DNA of 64,000 nt. It comes from Caryophanon tenue (GTDB lineage Bacteria > Bacillota > Bacilli > Bacillales_A > Planococcaceae). This document shows positions 48,356 through 58,325 of this stretch, in pieces. Where the stretch lies: positions 44,904-108,903 of the forward strand of contig NZ_MASJ01000012.1 of assembly GCF_001700315.1 (NCBI RefSeq), given 5' to 3'. The notes under the pieces are model-generated. The model did not search any database and was not told where the DNA came from. It saw nothing but the letters and a program-made list of their open reading frames with translations. How positions within the stretch are numbered: the first letter of the stretch is position 1; each line of letters starts with the position of its first letter. The position numbers were made by a program, and so were the translations under genes.

Positions 48356-49474
48356 TTGTTGTTGTAGTCGTGCAAGTACTTGTTCCCCGGTTGGTAGCTC
48401 AATCGCCTCACGCTTCATCGCAATATAAAATGCGAGTGGCTTCAGCCAATTGTACGCATAAAGAGGTGGCTGTGCTTCTGCATACATCGTCTGCAAGACA
48501 CGTGGCCACTCCTTTTGCTTTTGTACTAATGCTATGAGCGCATCTAACTCCTCTTCATTTAGCACATAGGTTGTCGCGACTTCGACAACTGCATCTTCAA
48601 ACATGGGCAACATCAATTCCGCATCGTCTGCTATATATTTATTCAACCATTTGTTCGCGAATTTTTTCGTATATTTACCACCCATATACATGCCCGTAAG
48701 CCCTGCTACAATCGAAATGATGATAGGCACATTTGGGATAAGCCATGTCGGTAGCTTTGAACATAACACGAACCCTATCATGCCACCGATAACACTTACT
48801 AATTTTTTTAGCATATTTTTTGTAAGTTGCTGCGCCGATATTTTTCGTTGGATGGCATGCTTTATATCAATCACAGATAATACCCCTGTGACAATGGCAG
48901 CTGATAGCGCATCCTTATGTAACACAGACAATGCCTTTTCCATCAAAACTGAAGTCGTCATTGCCTTTTCTGTTAGCACGGTAGATAGCTCCTTTATCGT
49001 CAACTTCATGCTATTAAACTGTAGCTCATCTTTTAACCCTGCCTTCATCGCATAATTCATCACCACTTGTTCTTCCATACCATCTAATAAGCTTTCCACA
49101 AATTCCTCACCATACATCCCCATTCCGACCGCTATTGCAATTTGAAGTGCCTCTTCGTTTGTTGCACCGTTCCAGACACTTTGTGCATAACTTACCGCTG
49201 TACTCATACTTTTAATCTCACATTCAAGTATGATACGCCCTTCATCGGTTACGACAATACGGTCTATTTTTTGTAACGAGGCGATTGCTTGTAATTGCGC
49301 ATATGAAAACAAACCTCGGTGAATTGGCACTGTAAAATCACTTGGCAGTTGGGCAATCACTTGTTCATACTGATCCGCGCTCACTTCAATATGGCTGTCG
49401 TCTCCATATGTGTTAGCGACGATTGCGTCACATGTTTGTTGGGCTGTTTCATAAAATAGATTCCATAGTTGCAT
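48329..49474 (-). CDS. Hypothetical membrane protein
   Basis: 381 residues, no family recognised. Soluble N-terminal half of about 230 residues, then two hydrophobic segments near 232-275 (GMIGFVLCSKL; IIISIVAGLTGMYMGG), then a soluble C-terminal part. RBS AAAGGGGTGG. The last codons form one arm of the downstream terminator. No neighbour hints at a role. Confidence 0.78.
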   Translation of the reverse strand: MQLWNLFYETAQQTCDAIVANTYGDDSHIEVSADQYEQVIAQLPSDFTVPIHRGLFSYAQLQAIASLQKIDRIVVTDEGRIILECEIKSMSTAVSYAQSVWNGATNEEALQIAIAVGMGMYGEEFVESLLDGMEEQVVMNYAMKAGLKDELQFNSMKLTIKELSTVLTEKAMTTSVLMEKALSVLHKDALSAAIVTGVLSVIDIKHAIQRKISAQQLTKNMLKKLVSVIGGMIGFVLCSKLPTWLIPNVPIIISIVAGLTGMYMGGKYTKKFANKWLNKYIADDAELMLPMFEDAVVEVATTYVLNEEELDALIALVQKQKEWPRVLQTMYAEAQPPLYAYNWLKPLAFYIAMKREAIELPTGEQVLARLQQQNQQHVVWG

Positions 49475-49499
49475 CCCGCCACCCCTTTTTTACGAAAGC

Positions 49500-50216
49500 T
49501 TACTTCTCTAACCACTCCAATGTATACTGAATCATCGCTTCTTGTTGTTCGACTGCTGAAATCGTTGCGACACCATCACCACTTTGCTCACCATACATCC
49601 CAAATTGCGCGTGATTGCCACCGATGATTTCAGTAAATACGGTATGTGGTGGTAATAGTGCCTTTGATGCTTCGATATCTGCAAGAGATGTTAAACCGTC
49701 ATGCTCAGCGTAAAGAGAGAGCACTGGAAAACTTGCTTGCTTTAAGTCCGCTGATGCACTCGGATACGCCGCTAATAGTAATAGCCCTTCTACGTCATGC
49801 TTAGCTGCATACATGGCAGCAGCTACACCACCTAAGGAATGCCCACCAATTATCCATTCCTTTATTTCTGGAAATTGCTCGATATATGTCGTTGCTTTAC
49901 TTGAACTCAGTAGCGCAAAATTAAATGTCATTTGTGGCACAATGACCGTATAGCCTGCATTCATTAACCCCTGCGCGTAATAGCTATAAGCCGTATTTTC
50001 TACTTTTGCACCAGGGTATACAATCATACCTATCCCGTTTCCGTCTTCTGGTGCCATTATTAGCGCATCATCGGTTATAAACTGTTCAATGTTAACGAGT
50101 GATTGCAATTGTTCACTTGGCGTATACGTTGCCGAAGCCCATAGAAAAAAACTAATACATCCAATGATAATTAGGCTTACGATACTGATGAAAAGCCATT
50201 TAATGCCCTTTTTCAT
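49500..50216 (-). CDS. Alpha/beta hydrolase with N-terminal anchor
   Basis: 238 residues from ATG 50214-50216 behind GAGGAGG. N-terminal hydrophobic segment (residues 7-27) suggests a membrane anchor or signal. Nucleophile elbow GGHSLGGVAAAMYAA, acid in YAEHDGLTS, histidine in GGNHAQFGMYG: a full triad of the PF12695-like group. Substrate not known. 25 bases upstream of the 48329 gene, so perhaps co-transcribed with it. Confidence 0.82.
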   Translation of the reverse strand: MKKGIKWLFISIVSLIIIGCISFFLWASATYTPSEQLQSLVNIEQFITDDALIMAPEDGNGIGMIVYPGAKVENTAYSYYAQGLMNAGYTVIVPQMTFNFALLSSSKATTYIEQFPEIKEWIIGGHSLGGVAAAMYAAKHDVEGLLLLAAYPSASADLKQASFPVLSLYAEHDGLTSLADIEASKALLPPHTVFTEIIGGNHAQFGMYGEQSGDGVATISAVEQQEAMIQYTLEWLEK

Positions 50217-50244
50217 ACATAACCTCCTCACTAATTACATAAAA

Positions 50245-50280
50245 AATACTCGGCGACATGTCTAGCAGTCGACAAGTATT
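50245..50280 (-). terminator. Terminator after the frameshifted gene
   Basis: AATACT.CGAC against GTCG.AGTATT, partly mismatched, followed on the minus strand by TTTTTTATG. Confidence 0.7.
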
Positions 50281-50341
50281 TTGTAGCTGTATCTATTTAC
50301 TGCATTGCATTCGTGCGTTCACCAGCTTGCTCAATAAATTG

Positions 50342-50991
50342 TTATAATAGGGCATCCCACGTGACAATTTCCCGTTTTGCCTGAACATACGTTTTGCTCT
50401 CCTTTGAAACTTTTGTATGTAACGGCCAAAAATTCACATGACAGCTCGCCTCTGTCATCTCCCTTACCATCACTCTAAGTTCCAATGTGCTTATTTTTTC
50501 AGGTGGTATAAGTGAGCGTCCTGTCGTCATACGCTTTACTGGTCGATGTAATTCGCTCAGAGCATCTTCACGAAACCTTTTCCGAAGCGGTCGCTTATCT
50601 TCTAATACTTCTGCTCCATCCAACTGTTGAAACGAAAAGATTTTATGGTCGTAATTGTACGTCGTTAAAAAATTCCGTTGTTGTGGCTGACGAAACACAA
50701 CGACAATTTTTTGATGTACTTCGTCAATCGCAATCATCGAATCTCTATCTGGTGAAATAAATTGCTTTGTCACTGAAAAATCTTCTAGACTTTCTAAAAA
50801 ATTTTGCATCATCGTCACTAATGCAACGGATATTCTATATTTTCTGTTGAATTCAAGCGCAATCGAACCACTTGCAATAATTAAAGCAATGACAAAACAA
50901 AAGAAAAAAATTCCGGTGTTTTATTCCCTGCCGTTGCATACAATAAAACGACAAGTAGCAACCCAAAACTGCCAACACCTGTCCACAGCAT
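50342..50991 (-). pseudogene. Two-TM hypothetical protein, frameshifted in a T7 run
   Basis: An ATG at 50989-50991 with a very strong site (GGGGGAGGG) begins a 36-codon frame with one membrane segment (MLWTGVGSFGLLLVVLLY) that stops at 50881. A -1 shift at GAATTTTTTTC (near 50910) joins it to the downstream frame: FFCFVIALIIASGSIALEFN, a second membrane segment, then about 160 soluble residues to the stop at 50342. Joined, this gives a coherent protein of about 216 residues. It could be a true mutation, a homopolymer read error or programmed slippage. Family unknown. Confidence 0.65.
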
Positions 50992-51152
50992 AAAATCCCT
51001 CCCCCTACTTATAAGTATATCTATACCCATATCACGCACAAAATTTAGTGTAAAATGCATGAAAATATTCGGGGGGAACAAGACTTTCAGCCACCAATCT
51101 ATGTTGATAGCATGCGATGTCACAACTGCTTCATTTACTGGCAAACTAAAAA

Positions 51153-51177
51153 AACTACCCGTAAAATACGGATAGTT
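51153..51177 (-). terminator. Terminator after the 51188 MFS gene
   Basis: AACTAcCCGT / ACGGaTAGTT stem with short loop; on the minus strand seven T follow. Confidence 0.82.
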
Positions 51178-51187
51178 CTACTTTCTA

Positions 51188-52318
51188 TTAACGAGCTTTA
51201 CGCTTATAAAAAGACTGAAGAGACGGCTTAAATACGAATGCACCCGCTACTAATAGTGCACTACTCATATAAAATACACTGAGGATACCAAATACTCCGC
51301 CTAGTAAACCGAAACCAAGTGGTGCTGTTACTTGTGCGAGACGATTTACAGTTAAGCGTAAGCCAAGCACCTCTGCTGTTCGGTCAGGTGGCGAGGCATT
51401 GTACGTAATCGTCATCGAAATCGGTTGACCACATCCAAGACCACAGCCCATTAAAAATATCCATATGGCCAACATATATATGTCATCAAATAATGGCATC
51501 GCGCCAAATGATAGCCCTGCAACAAAAATCGATAAAAATAAAATTTGTTTACGGCTAACAACATCCAACAAACGTGGCAATAAAAACCGGATAAACATAA
51601 TCGCCATCCCTTGAATCGCTATCATCCACCCTATTTCCGTTTCAGTCATGCCAATATGCTGACCAAACAACGGAAAATACGCAATAAAGATATCTTTCGA
51701 ATACAGTACGAGTGCACTTGCAAAAAGCGCTACCTTCAGTTGATGGTTTTGAAGTAAACGGAACGATGCTATTAATGGCTGACGTTCCTTTACTGTTGAA
51801 TATTTATCAATGTTTAACGTAGCAACTACGGCTATCCCTAACACTGCACAACCAATACAAAATACATATACCATATTATATGAAAAATATTGCGTCAAAT
51901 AACCACCGACAATTGGACCGATTACTGCACCTAATGCTACAACTAATGTAAACCAGCTAAAATAAGTATCTCTATTTTCACTTGTCGACTCGTGCCCTAA
52001 TATATTTTGCATGGAAATTGGAATGAAGACATTGGCAATGCCCATCAAAATTTGCGAGGCAATAATGCCTACTATATTCGGGAGCACAATCGGAAACACT
52101 AAAGCAATCACAATTGACATATACGCGATGATTGATGGTAGCTTATCACCTAACTTATCAATTAATTGACCAAAATAAATAGCTAAAAACAAAGGAAAAA
52201 ATGCGTATAAGGCTGTCACTATTCCAATTTCAACTAGCGAGGCTCCATACGAATCTGCAGATAAAGTAATGACAGGTCGCGTTGCATTTATGATAATATG
52301 AAAAAATAAAGTAATCAT
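51188..52318 (-). CDS. MFS transporter, doubtful start
   Basis: 376 residues with about 11-12 membrane segments; motif A is GQLIDKLGDKLPS. The product begins within the first helix (MITLFFHIIINATRPVI), which is short for the family, and no binding site precedes ATG 52316-52318. A good site (AGGTGGG) with ATG lies about 20 bases upstream in another frame. One extra A in the A6 run 52325-52330 would connect them and restore MNVKKVLMITLFF. So the gene is probably intact but mis-framed, or recently damaged. Substrate unknown. Confidence 0.78.
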   Translation of the reverse strand: MITLFFHIIINATRPVITLSADSYGASLVEIGIVTALYAFFPLFLAIYFGQLIDKLGDKLPSIIAYMSIVIALVFPIVLPNIVGIIASQILMGIANVFIPISMQNILGHESTSENRDTYFSWFTLVVALGAVIGPIVGGYLTQYFSYNMVYVFCIGCAVLGIAVVATLNIDKYSTVKERQPLIASFRLLQNHQLKVALFASALVLYSKDIFIAYFPLFGQHIGMTETEIGWMIAIQGMAIMFIRFLLPRLLDVVSRKQILFLSIFVAGLSFGAMPLFDDIYMLAIWIFLMGCGLGCGQPISMTITYNASPPDRTAEVLGLRLTVNRLAQVTAPLGFGLLGGVFGILSVFYMSSALLVAGAFVFKPSLQSFYKRKAR

Positions 52319-52373
52319 TAATACTTTTTTACATTCATGTTATTCCCACCTAACTTATAAAGGATGTGTTCAC

Positions 52374-52955
52374 TTGCACTCTAACAATCAACTTTCCACT
52401 GAAAAAATCGCGACGATATCTACAACAGCTGAAATCGTACAAGACCAATTTGATCTCGTCGTGAACAATTGGATATCATCTATTCATCCGTCCTTTTTAT
52501 CGTTTCCAGTTGTCGTTATGTGTATCGGTACAGATAAACATATTGTCGATTGCTACGGCCCTTTAGTTGGCACGCTTTTACAACAATCTAATCATAAATA
52601 TATTATTTTCGGTACATTAACAAACCCTGTAACAGCCTTTAACATCGACGATTCCATCGCTTTAGCGAAGAAAATGTTTCCGCATAGTTTAATTATTTGT
52701 CTAGATGCAGCTATTAGTCGTACACCTAAAACAGGTGCGCTTGAAATTTTTAAAGGGCCTTTAAAACCTGGCGATGCATTGGGCAAAAAATTTACACCCA
52801 TTGGCGACTTCCACTTAAAGGGTTTTGTGAACTATAGCGAGACTGACCAAGATATACACTTTATGAATGATACACGCTTAGCAGTTGTTTATCGTATGGC
52901 CCAAGTAACGGTGCACTTATTACAATTACTTCACGACAAAATCCCACAACATTAA
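52374..52955 (+). CDS. yyaC: Spore protease YyaC
   Basis: 193 residues starting at TTG 52374-52376 with AAAGGATG 7 bases upstream. DUF1256/YyaC family: VVMCIGTDKHIVDCYGPLVGTLL, FGTLTNPVTAFN, CLDAAISR, GPLKPGDALGK are all typical. The fold is like the germination protease GPR. Its presence suggests that the organism forms spores. Its stop lies within the terminator hairpin. Confidence 0.9.
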   Translation: MHSNNQLSTEKIATISTTAEIVQDQFDLVVNNWISSIHPSFLSFPVVVMCIGTDKHIVDCYGPLVGTLLQQSNHKYIIFGTLTNPVTAFNIDDSIALAKKMFPHSLIICLDAAISRTPKTGALEIFKGPLKPGDALGKKFTPIGDFHLKGFVNYSETDQDIHFMNDTRLAVVYRMAQVTVHLLQLLHDKIPQH

Positions 52956-52968
52956 ATTGTGGGATTTT
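52938..52968. terminator. Terminator between yyaC and the CitMHS gene
   Basis: AAAATCCCACAA / TTGTGGGATTTT, 12-bp perfect stem, loop containing the yyaC stop codon; ends with TTTTGTTG. Suits both convergent genes. Confidence 0.86.
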
Positions 52969-52972
52969 GTTG

Positions 52973-54286
52973 CTAAAATAAGCTAATGGCTCCTGTTACA
53001 AGTGCGCCGATAATTAACAGCACCGATACAAATAATGCTGGTAAAAACGCAAATTTTTGGAACTCCCCTAAATCTACTTTCACCATACCGACTAATAGTA
53101 ATGTTGATGCTACTAGTGGGCTTAAAAAATGAATCGGCTGACCAAGTATAGAAGCACGTGCAATTTCTAATGGACTGATGCCATAAGCAGAAGCCGCTTC
53201 CGCTAAAATTGGTAGTACCCCATAATAATACGCATCATTTGAAAGTACAAATGTAAGTGGTAAACTCGTAATCGCGACAACTATTGGAAATGCACTTCCC
53301 ACTGACTCTGGAATAACATTCACAATAGCATTTGCTATCGCATCAACCATCCCTGTTCCTGAAAAAATTCCAGTAAATGCACCTGCAGCAAATACTAACG
53401 CAACAACTGTAATAACATTTGGTGCGTGCACTTCAATACGCTCTTTTTGTAATTCAATATTTGGATAGTTAATCATTAATGCAATGACAAAACCAATCAT
53501 AAATAATGTGGCCGCCGGTAAAATACCGAAAATCAATAAGCCCATTACCGTCAATGTTAAAATAAAGTTTGGCACTAGCATTTTCGGACGTTTTAAATAC
53601 GTAGCATCCTCCATTGTTAATGCCATCTCTGGAATTTGCTCAAATACTACTTTCGGTTCTGCTGTAATAACACCTAAGCGTTTCTCTTCCATTTTCCCTA
53701 ATGTAAATGCTACTAATGTAATCGCTATCATTCCGACGAATAATGTTGGAATCATCGGCAAGAAGAATTCGTTCGCATCCAGCCCTAACGCTGCAATCGC
53801 TCGCGTTGCAGGTCCTCCCCATGGTGTCATTGAACTCATAACAGATACCGATAATAATGAAATTGTCGCTAATATTAAACGATTCATCCCAAGACGCTTA
53901 TATAATGGAAACATCGCTGCTATCGTAATCATATGTGTTGTTGTCCCATCCCCATCTAAAGCAACAAGCATTGAAATAATAGCTGTACCTAATGCGATAC
54001 GTAGCGGACTGCCTTTTACAACTTTCACGATTTTATTAATGAGTGGGTCAAACAAACCTGCATCTAATAAAATGGCAAAGAATAAAATAGCAAAGAATAA
54101 CAGTACTGCTGTTGGTGCTACAACCTTAATGCCCTCCATAATCATTGACCCTAATTCATTATAAAACCCAGCAAGAGAACCAAATATAATCGGTAAGACA
54201 ATGAGCGCAATGAGTGGCGATAGCTTCTTCGTCATAATTAAATACGTAAACAAAATAACCATTGCAAAGCCTAAAAATGTAAGCAT
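52973..54286 (-). CDS. CitMHS-family tricarboxylate transporter
   Basis: 437 residues, polytopic with about 11-12 spans. VALDGDGTTTHMI and MTPWGGPATRAIAALG are CitMHS hallmarks; relatives (CitM, CitH/CitN) carry metal-citrate complexes with protons. It sits next to a LysR gene and, across the divergent promoter, a PrpF-family isomerase, which points to citrate, aconitate or a similar acid. GGGGGT site before the ATG. Confidence 0.87.
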   Translation of the reverse strand: MLTFLGFAMVILFTYLIMTKKLSPLIALIVLPIIFGSLAGFYNELGSMIMEGIKVVAPTAVLLFFAILFFAILLDAGLFDPLINKIVKVVKGSPLRIALGTAIISMLVALDGDGTTTHMITIAAMFPLYKRLGMNRLILATISLLSVSVMSSMTPWGGPATRAIAALGLDANEFFLPMIPTLFVGMIAITLVAFTLGKMEEKRLGVITAEPKVVFEQIPEMALTMEDATYLKRPKMLVPNFILTLTVMGLLIFGILPAATLFMIGFVIALMINYPNIELQKERIEVHAPNVITVVALVFAAGAFTGIFSGTGMVDAIANAIVNVIPESVGSAFPIVVAITSLPLTFVLSNDAYYYGVLPILAEAASAYGISPLEIARASILGQPIHFLSPLVASTLLLVGMVKVDLGEFQKFAFLPALFVSVLLIIGALVTGAISLF

Positions 54287-54442
54287 ACAATACCCCCTAT
54301 TATGTTGTGAACATCCCTAAAACTTGAGTACTCTTAAAATTCACTCTACTCAAAATATATAAATAAGTAAAATATATAAATTTTAAAGAAAAACTTTAAA
54401 AAAACTTATAATCCAGTAAACCTACATAATAGGGAGAGCATT

Positions 54443-55312
54443 TTATACAATCAGATTTTTATTCTTTTGGATGAAATCAATAAATTTTTTAACGATTTCT
54501 AATTCCTTACTTTGTTCTGAATACAGAAGCCACGTTTCTCGTTCAACTGGCACACCGCTTTTTAATATCAATTCGTATCGATGAAGCCCTTCCACATTTA
54601 TCAAACTAATTTTAGGTAAAATCGTAATGCCTAAACCATGCTTCACCATTTCTTTACATGTTTCTTGGCGATTCGTTTCCATAATGACATTCGGTGGAAT
54701 TTGATAACGGTCATACCACCATTTATCAATTAAGTTCCGCAGTGATGCATCTGTTTTATAACTAATATAAGGCATGTTTGGCACATCATTCATATCAATA
54801 GGCTCTTTTGAAATTAGATATAGCTTCTCTACATTCATCAAGATTTTTTCGCCGTACCAATCGTTATTTCCACGTAAAATCCCGACATGTACTTTCGATG
54901 TATTTAATAACTCCATTACATACGTACTCCATCCAGTATTAATGTTAAACAATACATTCGGATAACTTGTCGAAAATTCTTTTAAAATGCCCGGCAAAAT
55001 ATATTGTGCAAAATTATCCGATGAGCCAATTCGTAATAGTCCACGTACTTCTTCTGATAGATTGGAAATCCGGTCTTTCGTTTCTTGAAGTTCCTTTAAC
55101 ATTCGCTCAGCATATTTCACTAAAAATTGTCCTTCAATCGTAAAATCTACGCCCCCTTTAATTTTATACAGAATTTTAATGTTAAATTGTTCCTCTAAAT
55201 TTTGAATGCGATAGGTTAACGCAGGCTGTGATACAAATAATCGTCTTGCCGCCCGACTAATATTGCCTTCCTCTCTAATCGCTATTAATGCTTCCCAATC
55301 TTTCTCTACCAT
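54443..55312 (-). CDS. LysR-family regulator
   Basis: 289 residues from ATG 55310-55312 (AGGGG upstream); a GTG three codons earlier overlaps the site. N-terminal HTH (GNISRAARRLFVSQPALTYRI), then a type 2 periplasmic-binding-like effector domain. Divergent from the prpF-like gene and upstream of the CitMHS gene, it probably controls both. Inverted half-sites TTATAAG and CTTATAA (55326-55332, 55370-55376) lie in the shared promoter region. Confidence 0.9.
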   Translation of the reverse strand: MVEKDWEALIAIREEGNISRAARRLFVSQPALTYRIQNLEEQFNIKILYKIKGGVDFTIEGQFLVKYAERMLKELQETKDRISNLSEEVRGLLRIGSSDNFAQYILPGILKEFSTSYPNVLFNINTGWSTYVMELLNTSKVHVGILRGNNDWYGEKILMNVEKLYLISKEPIDMNDVPNMPYISYKTDASLRNLIDKWWYDRYQIPPNVIMETNRQETCKEMVKHGLGITILPKISLINVEGLHRYELILKSGVPVERETWLLYSEQSKELEIVKKFIDFIQKNKNLIV

Positions 55313-55325
55313 AGGAGACACCCCT

Positions 55326-55376
55326 TTATAAGTTTTATTTATAAAAAAAGTAATAATTTGTGTATTTTACTTATAA
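55326..55376. promoter_or_regulatory. Candidate LysR half-sites in the divergent promoter
   Basis: TTATAAG (55326-55332) and CTTATAA (55370-55376) form an inverted pair in the 111-base spacer between the LysR gene and the PrpF-family gene. Confidence 0.35.
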
Positions 55377-55423
55377 ATATAATCCATTATAGACTAGCTA
55401 TACAACCACAAGGAGGGATTCAC

Positions 55424-56557
55424 ATGAAAGTGCCAATCGTTTTAATGCGTGGAGGAACAAGTAAAGCCGTTTTTTTAAAGAAGGAGCATCTACCTTCTGA
55501 CCCAACACAATGGTCAGCATTTTTACTTGATTTAATGGGTAGCCCCGACCAACGACAAATTGACGGCTTAGGTGGTGGCAATTCGTTAACGAGTAAAGTC
55601 GCCATTATTCATTCATCTGAGCTGCCACATATAGATATTGAATATACATTTGCCCAAGTAAGTATCGTTGACCAAACTGTCGATTTTAAAGGGAATTGTG
55701 GCAATATTTCTTCTGCCGTTGCTTCATACGCAATTCATACAGGACTTATTCCACCGGTGGAACCTATTACACGCACAACTATTTTAAATACGAATACAAA
55801 TAAATTAATTACTGCGGAAGTGGAAGTACACAACGGACAAGTCGTAACAGAAGGAACTATTGAAATTCCTGGTGTTCCCGGTACTGGCTCACCTATTTAT
55901 TTAACATTCCAAGCTGGAGAAGGTGCTGTCACAAACAAACTTTACCCAACTGGCAAGCCCATTGATACTATTACTATTCGTCATCAACAGATTGATATTT
56001 CCATCATCGACTATGCCAATCCACTCGTCTATGTGAAAGCTGAAGACCTTGGTTTAAAAGGAACTGAACTACCACATGAAATTTCACCTGAAACCTTACA
56101 ACTTTGCGAGGAAATTCGGGGGCTAGCGGCGGAGATGTGTGGCTTTTGTAAAGCACACGAAGCAAAATTTAAATCGCCAGCCGTACCAAAATTGACAATT
56201 ATTAGCCCTGCTCAAGACTATGTTGATGCGACTGGTCGACACCATAAAGCAACGTCTATGGATTTACAAATTCGTATGCTTTCGATGCAACAACCACATA
56301 ATGCATTAGCCATTACTGGTGCTATTTGTACATCTGCTGCTATCTTTTTAAACGAAACGATTTTACAGCCATTTGCTACGTGCAAAAACGATGTGATACG
56401 CCTTGCGCACCCTGGTGGTATTATGCAAACTAAACTCGTTGTTGCCAATCATAAAATTCAAGGCATTAAAGTAATTCGAACTGCTCGCGTTTTACTCTCT
56501 GGCGTTGCCTATACTAAAAATCAGTTCGATTACGCAACTTATCGTCAAACTGTGTAA
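55424..56557 (+). CDS. PrpF-family isomerase
   Basis: 377 residues from ATG 55424-55426 behind AAGGAGGGA; the open frame further up is not supported. PrpF fold (diaminopimelate-epimerase-like): MRGGTSKAVFLKKEHLP, DGLGGGNSLTSKVAII, FKGNCGNISSAVASYAI with the conserved cysteine, and AHPGGIM. Members isomerise double bonds in 2-methylaconitate, aconitate, methylitaconate or oxalomesaconate. With CitMHS and LysR next door, an unsaturated tricarboxylic acid is the likely substrate. No prpB/C/D neighbours here. Confidence 0.88.
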   Translation: MKVPIVLMRGGTSKAVFLKKEHLPSDPTQWSAFLLDLMGSPDQRQIDGLGGGNSLTSKVAIIHSSELPHIDIEYTFAQVSIVDQTVDFKGNCGNISSAVASYAIHTGLIPPVEPITRTTILNTNTNKLITAEVEVHNGQVVTEGTIEIPGVPGTGSPIYLTFQAGEGAVTNKLYPTGKPIDTITIRHQQIDISIIDYANPLVYVKAEDLGLKGTELPHEISPETLQLCEEIRGLAAEMCGFCKAHEAKFKSPAVPKLTIISPAQDYVDATGRHHKATSMDLQIRMLSMQQPHNALAITGAICTSAAIFLNETILQPFATCKNDVIRLAHPGGIMQTKLVVANHKIQGIKVIRTARVLLSGVAYTKNQFDYATYRQTV

Positions 56558-56610
56558 CACAAACTGCTCAATCAACCTTCTGTCGACATAATACGCTTTC
56601 TCAAATTAAA

Positions 56611-56647
56611 AAGACCAAAGCTTCTTCATAAACAAAAGCTTTGGTCT
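56611..56647 (+). terminator. Terminator after the PrpF-family gene
   Basis: AAGACCAAAGCTT / AAGCTTTGGTCTT, 13-bp stem, followed by CTTCTATT; may also serve the convergent chemoreceptor gene. Confidence 0.8.
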
Positions 56648-56698
56648 TCTTCTATTAATCATCTACGCTTTGTAAATTACTCTTGTAAGCCTCGCTAC

Positions 56699-57538
56699 TT
56701 AAAGCTCCGCTGCGTATTTATTTAATTCCTTACTCATCGCTTCAATCTTCGTCATTAAAGCCGAAATTTCATCCGTAGACGCCGCTTGTTCATGCCCAAT
56801 CGCAACAACCTCTTGAATCGTTGTTGTAATTTCATTAACGGAACTTTGGATATTCGTTAATGTTTGGCGAATTTTTTCAGTAGACGACACCGTTTCATGG
56901 GACAGCTTGCGAATTTCATCGGCCACGACAGCGAACCCTAAACCTTTGTCCCCCGCTCGTGCCGCTTCAATTGCAGCATTTAACCCTAAAAGATTCGTCT
57001 GGTCCGCAACGCGTTTAATGAAATTTAGCACATCATCCGTATTTTTCACTTCGTTCATCGCATGCGTAGACTGTGTTAGTAATTTATCACTAATATTCGA
57101 CAATCCTTCTGAGCTATCTGTAATCACAGCTACACGCGCATTCGCCTTTTCAAGCGCCTGCAAAATTTCATCTGAAATCGCGCGAAGTCGCTTTTCATTT
57201 TGCTTTTGCAATTGAATCGCTAATGCGCCAATAACGCGTCCTTCGTGTACAATTGGTGCCGCAACTCCTGTAAACGGCAGTCCAAAAAACTCCGCTGGCA
57301 CTTCATCACGTATAATCGTGTTTGTTCGAATACAGTCTGCTAAAGGCTCTTTCGGATTAATGTTCGTCCCCGCTCTTGCGCCAATATCAATCTTTGTCCC
57401 CGGAAAATATGTAATCCATTTTTCCGTATTCGTTAAGCCAATCGCCAAGTCTGGTAACATCGTGTGAAATAAAGGGATCATGTCTAAATATGTTTCTAAA
57501 ACCGGATGGATATCTGTTCGTAAAATTGTTGTTCTCAT
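56699..57538 (-). CDS. Soluble chemoreceptor, YfmS-like
   Basis: 279 residues without membrane spans. N-terminal sensory part of about 125 residues ([22 protein letters not shown] suggests a PAS/GAF-type fold), then a short MCP signalling domain with the tip [19 protein letters not shown]. Length and layout match B. subtilis YfmS, a cytosolic receptor. AAAGGAG site. Ligand unknown. Confidence 0.88.
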   Translation of the reverse strand: MRTTILRTDIHPVLETYLDMIPLFHTMLPDLAIGLTNTEKWITYFPGTKIDIGARAGTNINPKEPLADCIRTNTIIRDEVPAEFFGLPFTGVAAPIVHEGRVIGALAIQLQKQNEKRLRAISDEILQALEKANARVAVITDSSEGLSNISDKLLTQSTHAMNEVKNTDDVLNFIKRVADQTNLLGLNAAIEAARAGDKGLGFAVVADEIRKLSHETVSSTEKIRQTLTNIQSSVNEITTTIQEVVAIGHEQAASTDEISALMTKIEAMSKELNKYAAEL

Positions 57539-58325
57539 CTCAAATTCTCCTTTAGGTCATTGCTAAATTTTTTGCTATACACCTTTGCATCTTACTTCGA
57601 GCACTACTTCGTTCAATAACATACCACGTTTTCAGTGCTTATAATAAATACGAGCTATGAGAAAATACCCAACAAATCAAATACTTCCTTTTCAATGACA
57701 CATTTTATCCATTTATAGTGTTTTCACATTAGTATTTTACCTTTTTTTACAAAATAATAAAAACATTAGATATTGAAAGTGGTGGGGATTTTAGTTTTGG
57801 TGGTGGCCTGAGAGGATAGGTATTAACATCACACTTTTTAAAAATCAATCTCTGAAACATATAACGCCTGTGCAGAGAAAACTTTTACACACAAAAAGCC
57901 CAGCCATCTCGAACACACTACTCACAAATGTCGAGCGTTCTTCTCACCTAAAATACGGAAAATAAAAGTGAATGATACATCATTATTATCGAACAAATAT
58001 ACTTTCAGAAAAACAAAATCTACAGCTAATTTTCATTTATAATTGAGAGAGAATCATCCTCGATTTCCTCTCAAAAAATATAGATAATAATTCTAGAAAA
58101 GACCCCATCCTTTGGTTCTTATGTTTCGAGAACGCGGATACAAGTAGATGTTATCATTAGATCTTGAAACATAAGACCTCGGTGATATATCTACTTTCCA
58201 ACTATGTTTTTGACTAAGTAAATGCTGTTGGGACATTAAAAGATTCAACTCTCTATTCAGCTAAATAAAAAGGTATTTGTTATAATTAACGAAAATAATG
58301 TTTTAAATGTGAGGAAGGTGCAAAG
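57539..58325. other. Gene-poor stretch with inverted repeats
   Basis: 787 bases with no supported gene. It holds TTGAGAG/CTCTCAA (58043-58074), and an 11-bp perfect inverted repeat TCTTATGTTTC / GAAACATAAGA (58117-58127 and 58166-58176) spaced by 38 bases, extended by GG/CC on the outside. A TATAAT at 58281-58286 may serve the next small gene. It could be the remains of a lost gene or element. Confidence 0.5.

Noticed and set aside
50992..51144. Upstream extension of the first frame of the frameshifted gene
   Set aside because: The frame is open but the strong binding site points to ATG 50989-50991, and an extension would approach the terminator of the preceding gene.
53484..54164. 226-codon antisense frame over the CitMHS gene
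   Set aside because: Antisense shadow of a membrane protein gene; low-complexity composition and no binding site.
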